From Sulfurimonas sp. (lineage in GTDB: Bacteria; Campylobacterota; Campylobacteria; Campylobacterales; Sulfurimonadaceae), in contig NZ_JACUTS010000016.1 of assembly GCF_014859695.1 (NCBI RefSeq), forward strand, positions 1-38,619: DNA of 38,619 bases. Direction: 5' to 3'. The position numbers and the translations under genes are program-made. The notes beneath the pieces were generated by a model. That model ran no database searches. It worked only from the letters and a program-made list of their open reading frames with translations, and had not been told where the DNA came from. Below, one piece after another: positions 33,002 to 38,619 of the stretch (position 1 is its first letter; every line of letters begins with the position of its first letter).

Positions 33002-33958
33002 TTATAAAATTATGTTAAATAGATATCCGACCAGGAGTATTCCAAAACCGACCACGCCAAAAAATATCGCAATGAGTTTGAGCGAGAGAACCCTTTTTAA
33101 AATCATCGCTTCGGGCAGACTAAGTGCAACCACCGCCATCATAAAGCTAAGAGCCGTTCCAAGAAGCATTCCTTTTTGCGTCAGCACTTCAACAAGCGGC
33201 AAAATCCCCGCAGCGCTACTATACATCGGAATCCCCATAACAACTGCGATTATGGGTGCGTACCAAGCATCGCCGCCAGCATACTTACTTATAAAGTCAG
33301 CGGGAACGTAGCCATGTATAAATGCGCCAATTCCTACGCCTATGATAACATAGATATATATCTTTAAAAAAATATCCGCAGTGTACTCCCACGCCTCTTT
33401 TACTCTGTTTGAAAAAGTTATCTTCTCTTCGTTGAAAGAGATTGTCTCTACAGGTTTTACCTCTATAAGCACCTCTTTTTCCAAGTTCATAGAGCCGATG
33501 ATAAGTCCCGCAACAATCGCTATCAAAAGACCCACACCAACATAAAGAAGTGCAATTTTGAAACCAAAAAGCGAAAGAAGCAGCGCTATAACTACTGCAT
33601 CGCTTAAGGGTGCCGAGATAAGGTAGCTAAATGTAACGCCAAGAGGGATTCTTGCCTGCAAAAAACCCAAAAACAGAGGGATGGCACTGCATGAACAAAA
33701 GGGAGTGATGACACCGAAAAGGGCTGCCAGAACATGCCCGGTTATCTTATGCTTGCCGCTTATGTACGCTCTTGCTTTCTCTACGGGAAAGTAGCTTCTC
33801 AAAATTGTCACAAGGTAGATAATGAGTATGAGAAGTATAAATATCTTTATGGTATCGTAGATGAAAAAGTGAACCGCCTCGCCCAGATGACTCTGCGCAA
33901 CTAAACCAAAAATATCAAAAACTGCCCATCCGCTTAGATTGTGCAACCACTCAAACAT
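33002..33958 (-). CDS. ArsP/DUF318-type permease
   Basis: A 318-residue membrane protein with about eight helices. The TPFCSCSAIPLFLGF motif with its Cys-Ser-Cys and the second-half repeat GIPMYSSAAGILPLVEVL are family marks. Members include the organoarsenical exporter ArsP and related metal permeases. A cytoplasmic loop of about 40 residues separates the two halves. It lies 2 bases after arsC, so a role in arsenic or metal resistance is well supported, but the substrate is not fixed by sequence. Confidence 0.85.
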   Translation of the reverse strand: MFEWLHNLSGWAVFDIFGLVAQSHLGEAVHFFIYDTIKIFILLILIIYLVTILRSYFPVEKARAYISGKHKITGHVLAALFGVITPFCSCSAIPLFLGFLQARIPLGVTFSYLISAPLSDAVVIALLLSLFGFKIALLYVGVGLLIAIVAGLIIGSMNLEKEVLIEVKPVETISFNEEKITFSNRVKEAWEYTADIFLKIYIYVIIGVGIGAFIHGYVPADFISKYAGGDAWYAPIIAVVMGIPMYSSAAGILPLVEVLTQKGMLLGTALSFMMAVVALSLPEAMILKRVLSLKLIAIFFGVVGFGILLVGYLFNIIL

Positions 33959-33960
33959 AG

Positions 33961-34371
33961 TTAGTTACACAGCTCTTTTTTTACAACGCTAAGAAGCTCT
34001 TTTTCTATAAGAAGAAGTGTTTTTTCATACTCCTCCTCCGCTTTTCCGCTTGGATCGTCAAACCCTACATGGATGGTTTTAACCGCTTTTGGAAACATAG
34101 GACAGCTCTCTTTTGCGTGATCGCAGACTGTAACTATCAAATCAAACGCAGTATCAAGAACAGTCTCGATGACTTTTGAGTGATACTCATCCCTCCAGTA
34201 ACCCAAAGAATCCAAAAGCGCTTTTGCATGTGGATTTACCGCGCCGCTTGCTTTGACGCCTGAGCTTTGTGCTACTAGACAATCGCCTAGCTTTGCGTTT
34301 AAAAGCGCCTCTGCCATAATAGAGCGGCAGCTGTTTCCCGTACATAGAATCAATACGTTTTTTTTACTCAT
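33961..34371 (-). CDS. arsC: Arsenate reductase, low-molecular-weight phosphatase type
   Basis: A 136-residue thioredoxin-coupled arsenate reductase. The P-loop Cys10-TGNSC-Arg16 binds arsenate; Cys83 and Cys90 in VCDHAKESCP are the relay cysteines, and Asp105/Asp106 in GFDDPSG includes the acid. It turns arsenate into arsenite, which ArsB then exports. It overlaps arsR by 4 bases. Confidence 0.93.
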   Translation of the reverse strand: MSKKNVLILCTGNSCRSIMAEALLNAKLGDCLVAQSSGVKASGAVNPHAKALLDSLGYWRDEYHSKVIETVLDTAFDLIVTVCDHAKESCPMFPKAVKTIHVGFDDPSGKAEEEYEKTLLLIEKELLSVVKKELCN

Positions 34372-34691
34372 AGTTTACACTCTCCGGTTTGTGATGATTT
34401 TTTCAATTTTGGAACTTCAATATCGAGATGTCTTATCTCTTGCAGCGCTTCAGTTCTAAAACGATCAAGCGGACAACGCACAGAGTAGTATGCCCAAGTG
34501 CCCCGCCTCTCGACTCGCAGAAATCCCGCCTCTTTTAAGATTTTAAGATGGCGTGAGAGACGTGACTGAATCATCTCTAAAGAGTTTTGCAGATCGCAAA
34601 CACAAGTACGGCCATGTTCGTCAAGGAAGCGCAGTATTAGAACTCTTGTTTCGTCGTTTAGTGCAGCTACACTTTTTAAAAAGATATCCAC
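34368..34691 (-). CDS. arsR: ArsR-family arsenic-responsive repressor
   Basis: A 107-residue winged-helix repressor. The metalloid site Cys30-Val-Cys32 (GRTCVCDLQ) precedes the recognition helix region IQSRLSRHLKILKEAG; arsenite binding releases DNA in this family. The start is GTG at 34691, supported by GAGGAG on the minus strand. It heads a five-gene operon and probably represses both itself and the divergent arsB. Confidence 0.92.
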   Translation of the reverse strand: MDIFLKSVAALNDETRVLILRFLDEHGRTCVCDLQNSLEMIQSRLSRHLKILKEAGFLRVERRGTWAYYSVRCPLDRFRTEALQEIRHLDIEVPKLKKSSQTGECKL

Positions 34692-34742
34692 AATGAGCTC
34701 CTCTGTTTAAATTGTAAAATTGTAGCGAAAAAATATTGTTAA

Positions 34743-34782
34743 ATCAATATATGTTGATATTTAGATTTAATTCTGCTATAGT
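34743..34782 (+). promoter_or_regulatory. ArsR operator overlapping the arsB promoter
   Basis: ATCAA-N6-TTGAT (34743-34758) is the classical ArsR/SmtB operator form. Its right half is part of the arsB -35 box TTGATA (34754-34759), followed after 17 bases by TATAGT (34777-34782). On the minus strand, TACAAT at 34716-34711 or 34724-34719 could be the arsR -10. One bound repressor could therefore block both directions. Confidence 0.75.
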
Positions 34783-34810
34783 TTTGGTTTTTAAATAATA
34801 GGAGTCATAT

Positions 34811-36073
34811 ATGGTACTGGCGATGTTTGTCTTTTTGGTTACCCTTCTTTTTATCATCTGGCAGCCGCGCGGTTTGCAAATAGGCACGACTGCCGTTGCT
34901 GGAGCGGTTGTAGCTCTTGTAGTCGGAGTTGTAAACTTTGGAGATGTTATAAGTGTAATAGACATTGTCTGGGATGCGACTTTGGCTTTTATCGGGATAA
35001 TCCTCCTCTCCATGATTTTGGATGAGATAGGTTTTTTCGAGTGGGCAGCCATTAAAATGGCAAAACTTAGCGGCGGAAACGGACACAAAATGTTTGTTTA
35101 TATACTGCTTTTGGGTGCCCTAGTTGCCGCATTTTTTGCAAATGACGGTGCAGCGCTAATCCTAACGCCGATACTTCTTGCAAAGATGAAGTACCTAAAG
35201 ATGAAACCGCTGGCGATATTTGCTTTTTTGATGGCGGGCGGTTTCATAGGAGACAGCGCATCCAACCCTCTTGTTATCTCAAACCTTACCAACATTGTAA
35301 CGGTTGGCTATTTTAATATCGGCTTTGTCGAGTATGCTAAAAATATGTTTTTGCCCAATCTCTTGAGCATAATTGCTTCCATCGCGGTCTTGTGGATTTA
35401 CTTTCGTAAAGATATCCCTTTCATAATCGACGTCTCAAAACTTCCCGAAGCCTCCTCGGTTATAAAAAACCAGACCATGTTTAAGTTCAGCTGGTTTTTT
35501 CTTGCATTTTTGATGGTGGGTTATTTTATAGGCGATTACTACCATCTGCCAGTCTCTCTTTTTGCACTCGGCGGCGCTCTGACTCTTTTGGTAATCGCAA
35601 ACCATTACAAGGCGGTAAAACCCATTATGACCATAAAAGCCGCACCTTGGCAGGTCGTATGGTTTAGTATCGGTCTATATGTCGTCGTTTACGGTCTAAA
35701 AAATGAAGGTTTGACGGATATTATCGCCTCTTGGATTAGGGAGCTAAATACGCACGGAGACTTTATTGCCATTATCGGAACAGGATTTCTCTCGGCAGTT
35801 GTAAGCTCGGTTATGAACAACATGCCGACAATCATGATTATGGATATCGCGATAGATCAGGTCGGTTACATCGGAAATGAAGCGCTTGTTTATGCAAATA
35901 TTTTAGGCTCAAATCTTGGTCCGAAAATGACGCCGATAGGCTCACTCGCAACCCTTTTATGGCTACATGTGCTTGCTAAAAAGGGAGTAAAAATTGGGTG
36001 GGGCGAATATATGAAAGTAGGGCTTGTCATAACCCCACCGGTTCTTTTCGTCGCACTTCTCGGTCTTGTGTAA
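34811..36073 (+). CDS. arsB: Arsenite efflux transporter ArsB
   Basis: A 420-residue inner-membrane transporter of the ArsB/NhaD (ion transporter) superfamily with about 11-12 helices. Recognisable segments are FFANDGAALILTPILLAKMKYL, GGFIGDSASNPLVISNLTNIV and VVSSVMNNMPTIMIMDIAI, and NILGSNLGPKMTPIGSLATLLWLHVL, which hold the substrate-path residues. TAGGAG (34799-34804) is its ribosome site. It exports the arsenite made by ArsC. It is convergent with the Bax-like gene, only 8 bases away. Confidence 0.93.
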   Translation: MVLAMFVFLVTLLFIIWQPRGLQIGTTAVAGAVVALVVGVVNFGDVISVIDIVWDATLAFIGIILLSMILDEIGFFEWAAIKMAKLSGGNGHKMFVYILLLGALVAAFFANDGAALILTPILLAKMKYLKMKPLAIFAFLMAGGFIGDSASNPLVISNLTNIVTVGYFNIGFVEYAKNMFLPNLLSIIASIAVLWIYFRKDIPFIIDVSKLPEASSVIKNQTMFKFSWFFLAFLMVGYFIGDYYHLPVSLFALGGALTLLVIANHYKAVKPIMTIKAAPWQVVWFSIGLYVVVYGLKNEGLTDIIASWIRELNTHGDFIAIIGTGFLSAVVSSVMNNMPTIMIMDIAIDQVGYIGNEALVYANILGSNLGPKMTPIGSLATLLWLHVLAKKGVKIGWGEYMKVGLVITPPVLFVALLGLV

Positions 36074-36081
36074 AAAACCAA

Positions 36082-36801
36082 TTAGTCGTAAAGATATAGC
36101 TTGTTATACCTTATGATTTTAGTCAAGTCATCGCCGTACTGTTCGCCGATTTCAGAGTAGTTCTCTAGCTTTTCTACCAGCAGGTAGGGGTCGTCCGTCT
36201 GCATCTTAAGCTCTCTAAAGTCTTTGTAGGCTTTGGAGCGGGCAAGTGTTTTGTAGTAATCTCTGATGGAGTCCTCTATGCTTGAATACTTTTTCAGCCA
36301 GATGACTCTCTCGCCTCTCTGCTCCGAAGCCGCAATTCTCGGACCTTTTTTGCTTACCGACCACATGCCGTATAAGTTGTTCGCCTCTTTGAGAAATCTT
36401 GACTCCGCCCATGCGCTCTCCATCGCCGCCTGAGCTATTGCAATGCTTTTTGGATGAGGTTTTAGAGCCATCAAGAGCTCTTCGTCACTCTCTACTTTAT
36501 AGATCTTTTTTAACTCTAATATTTTCTCTTTATACGCTGTATTTGTTAGATTTTTTGAAATTTCATTGTACTGCTCTTCCAACTCGGCGTAAACTTTGTC
36601 TATGGCTGGAATTACAAGATTGCTAAACTCTCTCTTTTTTTCACTGACTGAGAGCATGCTGTTTTGTGGAGTCTCTTCAACTTTATGGGATTTTAGTGTA
36701 TTTGGTACCGACTCTTTTTTTATAAATACTGTGTCATACAGAGCGAACAATATAAGAGATACCATATAGATATAGAGCAGGTTGTCGGATAAAAACTTCA
36801 T
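36082..36801 (-). CDS. Bax-like glucosaminidase
   Basis: A 239-residue peptidoglycan hydrolase of the Bax/FlgJ glucosaminidase type. One N-terminal membrane helix (about 8-26) anchors it; a helical region follows, then the catalytic domain (about 115-239) with Glu128 in IAQAAMESAWAESRF and NNLYGMWS. It is expected to cut glycan strands in the periplasm. Its start overlaps the end of the radical SAM gene by 4 bases. Confidence 0.85.
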   Translation of the reverse strand: MKFLSDNLLYIYMVSLILFALYDTVFIKKESVPNTLKSHKVEETPQNSMLSVSEKKREFSNLVIPAIDKVYAELEEQYNEISKNLTNTAYKEKILELKKIYKVESDEELLMALKPHPKSIAIAQAAMESAWAESRFLKEANNLYGMWSVSKKGPRIAASEQRGERVIWLKKYSSIEDSIRDYYKTLARSKAYKDFRELKMQTDDPYLLVEKLENYSEIGEQYGDDLTKIIRYNKLYLYD

Positions 36802-38048
36802 ATTAAAAACTCCATCTCTAGTTTTTTTGTATAGGCTCCAAGCATCGCTCTTTCAAAATCGTTGTTTGTCGAGTATTGGTAACCAAACGCCTCGCTCCAC
36901 ATCTCATGACTTTCCATGCAGAGATAAAAAAAGACCTCTTTGTGCCATGGAGCAAAACTCTCATAAGCATGTCTGAACATCTCGACTTTTATGTCATGCG
37001 GATAGGAGCTTTTGCCGTTTGCATCAACAAGCGGCATCTGGGTAATTTTGCTTCTAAAATCCCGCTCACGAAGCTGTTTGATAACGGGTTTTATAAAGGT
37101 AAGTGTACCAAAACTAACAAGTGCCACTTCATCAGGCTGGAACTCTTTGAGTAGTCTTGTGTAAACCCCTTTGTACTCTTTTAAGTAATTTTCATATTCC
37201 ACTATAGGATGAAAATGAAAGCCGATTTTTACCCCTTTGTCTGCCACTATTCTTGCGGCTCTGATCCTTTTCTCCAAAGAAGCGCTAAGATGCTCCTCGT
37301 TCAGGATAATGGTAGGCGTGTTAAGCGACCAAGTGCAGAGTATATTTTTAGGTACGCTGTTTTCTAAAAAGTATTTTACATTATCGGATTTTGTTTTAAA
37401 TTCTAAAATAACATTTGGATTTTGCCTTGCAAAGTCAAAGAGCGCATCCAAAATGCCTTCTCTATTGCCCCACAAAAGCGAGTCAGAAGATTGACCCGTA
37501 CCTATATGGTAGGTTCTGTTTTTGTCAAGTTTGAGATTTTGGAGTTTTTGGGCAAAAGAGCTGTCAAAGGTTATGGTGTCTTGGTTGTAAAAAGATTGTA
37601 TGGAGCAGTAAGAGCAGTCAAATCCGCAGCTCTCGACCGCATCAAGTGTTAGAAGATTGCAGCATCTCGTCTTTTCGCTAGCAACAGGGCAGAGCCCAAG
37701 CCCAAATCCCTCTTTTGCCTCTGTTTTGAATGTGAACTTCTGCTCATCTCTCTGGTTTTTAAGCTCAAAATCTTTGTAGGAGTTAGGTTTATTGCGCAGC
37801 TCTTCGTACGCTTTTTTAAGCCTTGAGAAAACAACTTTTTTTTGCGAATGCTCCGGAAATATCTCTATGATGTTCTTTTCATTCCACATCTCAAGGTCTC
37901 TTGCGATGTCGATTATCTGCCTGATCTCCTGATGAGAAAACCTATACATGTAAGCCCTGGAGCGTATAAACTCCTGTTCACTTTGCGAGAGTTTATGGAA
38001 AAAACTGTTCTGTATACTCGCGTGAAATTTATCTTCGTATATATTCAT
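36798..38048 (-). CDS. Radical SAM protein resembling spore photoproduct lyase
   Basis: A 416-residue protein with the radical SAM cluster motif Cys141-x3-Cys145-x2-Cys148 (CGFDCSYC). Further cysteines lie at 120, 129 and 130 (GLCPVASEKTRCC). The surrounding core, THHIGTG-like YHIGTGQSSDSLLWG and VILEFKTKSDNV, is of the SPL family, which repairs the thymine spore photoproduct in spore formers. The N-terminal 110 residues contain a helical domain not needed for radical chemistry. The host does not make spores, so the substrate is unknown. It is cotranscribed with the Bax-like gene. Confidence 0.8.
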   Translation of the reverse strand: MNIYEDKFHASIQNSFFHKLSQSEQEFIRSRAYMYRFSHQEIRQIIDIARDLEMWNEKNIIEIFPEHSQKKVVFSRLKKAYEELRNKPNSYKDFELKNQRDEQKFTFKTEAKEGFGLGLCPVASEKTRCCNLLTLDAVESCGFDCSYCSIQSFYNQDTITFDSSFAQKLQNLKLDKNRTYHIGTGQSSDSLLWGNREGILDALFDFARQNPNVILEFKTKSDNVKYFLENSVPKNILCTWSLNTPTIILNEEHLSASLEKRIRAARIVADKGVKIGFHFHPIVEYENYLKEYKGVYTRLLKEFQPDEVALVSFGTLTFIKPVIKQLRERDFRSKITQMPLVDANGKSSYPHDIKVEMFRHAYESFAPWHKEVFFYLCMESHEMWSEAFGYQYSTNNDFERAMLGAYTKKLEMEFLI

Positions 38049-38188
38049 GGGCGGAATTTTAGCAGAATTGATATTTTTTTGAAATAATGTTTTAAAAATA
38101 TGTCATTTTGCAATAATTTTCAGATAAATAGATTAAAAATAGTAATATTCATAAAATTACGATGTTTATTCAATCTGAGGAGATTGTT

Positions 38189-38533
38189 ATGATTTTAGGA
38201 AAATGTCCTTATTGTGATGATGGTTTTATTGAGGTGCGTGACAAAGAGGTGAGCGGCAAAAAGGTTAAGCTCTATGCCTGCAGCAACGCTCACTGGAAAA
38301 CGGAGGACGGGGAGATGTTCGAGCTGAGAGATGATGCTTCGTGCGAGTTTAGAATCTGGCAGAATAGCCTTGCCAAATATGGAAAGTGGCTTACATATAA
38401 AGAGGTGCGCTCTCTTTTGGAAAATGAGACTCTTGAAGTGGAGCTTTTGAGCAAAAAATATGGCAAAAAAGTCTACTACAATAAGCAGATAGTTCTAAAT
38501 CCTGAGTATGGAGTGAGTGTTTTATGGGACTAA
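38189..38533 (+). CDS. Zinc-ribbon protein related to topoisomerase C-terminal domains
   Basis: A 114-residue protein with a probable zinc ribbon at its start: Cys6-Pro-Tyr-Cys9, then YACSNAHW with Cys31 and His34. The pattern recalls the small zinc fingers at the C-terminus of type IA topoisomerases. The second half, ending in LNPEYGVSVLWD, resembles another short domain but I cannot name it. The ATG at 38189 is chosen over 38162 because GAGGAG (38177-38182) sits 6 bases before it. No function is proposed beyond likely nucleic-acid binding. Confidence 0.65.
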   Translation: MILGKCPYCDDGFIEVRDKEVSGKKVKLYACSNAHWKTEDGEMFELRDDASCEFRIWQNSLAKYGKWLTYKEVRSLLENETLEVELLSKKYGKKVYYNKQIVLNPEYGVSVLWD

Positions 38534-38619
38534 CTTGTAGTAAAAAAGAGTAAAAGTCGTTAATCTTATAGGTAAATCCGACGAAACCATTTAACAACCA
38601 TAGCAAACAGACTTTTCTA
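38534..38619. other. Window end, no gene seen
   Basis: The last 86 bases are AT-rich. AAAAGTC (38552-38558) and GACTTTT (38610-38616) are complementary but 51 bases apart, which is too weak to call a terminator. Confidence 0.3.

Noticed and set aside
1..38619. CRISPR arrays, tRNA genes, rRNA genes, integrases or complete insertion sequences
   Set aside because: None was seen on reading; the only repeats are the hairpin arrays and short box pairs listed. This was a reading by eye, not a tRNAscan or repeat search.

Overview
The window is a chromosomal segment of a sulfur-oxidising campylobacterote (Epsilonproteobacteria), most like Sulfurimonas. The evidence is the AT-rich sequence, a Sox gene set (soxXYZAB, no soxCD here), a MqnA-type menaquinone gene, spc-type ribosomal genes without rpmD (L30), and many proteins of campylobacterote type. 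The genus call is inference from gene content; no rRNA or other decisive marker is present. No tRNA, rRNA, CRISPR array, integrase or complete insertion sequence was found.

Region 1 (1-3108): non-coding sequence, mqnA on the minus strand, then a molybdopterin run moaD-moaE-moeA on the plus strand, with an array of four hairpins between moaE and moeA.

Region 2 (3185-14288): an 11-kb plus-strand sulfur-oxidation island. It opens with a secreted DsrE-like protein, a membrane-anchored Cache-type sensor protein, an OmpR-family response regulator and a histidine kinase. Then come soxX, soxY, soxZ, soxA, soxB, an outer-membrane porin, a secreted thioredoxin-like protein, a second secreted DsrE-like protein and a secreted tandem-DUF302 protein. 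In my reading the porin admits substrate or releases product, SoxYZ carries the sulfur, SoxXA loads it, SoxB releases sulfate, and the thioredoxin and DsrE-like proteins handle thiol or persulfide chemistry. The two-component system probably controls the island: the two main starts (3185 and 6658) share a pair of TTTTA boxes spaced 11 bp. soxY and soxZ are separated by an unusual, highly structured 285-nt spacer.

Region 3 (14289-16235): a decayed chemoreceptor fragment, then rnhB and an AAA-family ATPase on the minus strand.

Region 4 (16308-27037): a strong promoter, the S10 and spc ribosomal protein genes as one tightly packed unit, then secY, map and infA, closed by a clear intrinsic terminator.

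Region 5 (27079-31787): a chemoreceptor without a periplasmic sensor domain, then on the minus strand a cysteine-free tandem rhodanese, a chorismate mutase, a small unknown protein and a CvfB-type S1 protein. On the plus strand follow a small Cys/Gly-tailed protein and a DUF3050 protein.

Region 6 (31810-36073): an arsenic/metal island. A five-gene minus-strand operon (arsR-arsC-permease-thioredoxin-like-CDF exporter) diverges from arsB, with a classical ArsR operator overlapping the arsB -35 box.

Region 7 (36082-38619): a Bax-like glucosaminidase overlapped by a spore-photoproduct-lyase-like radical SAM protein (minus), and a zinc-ribbon protein (plus).
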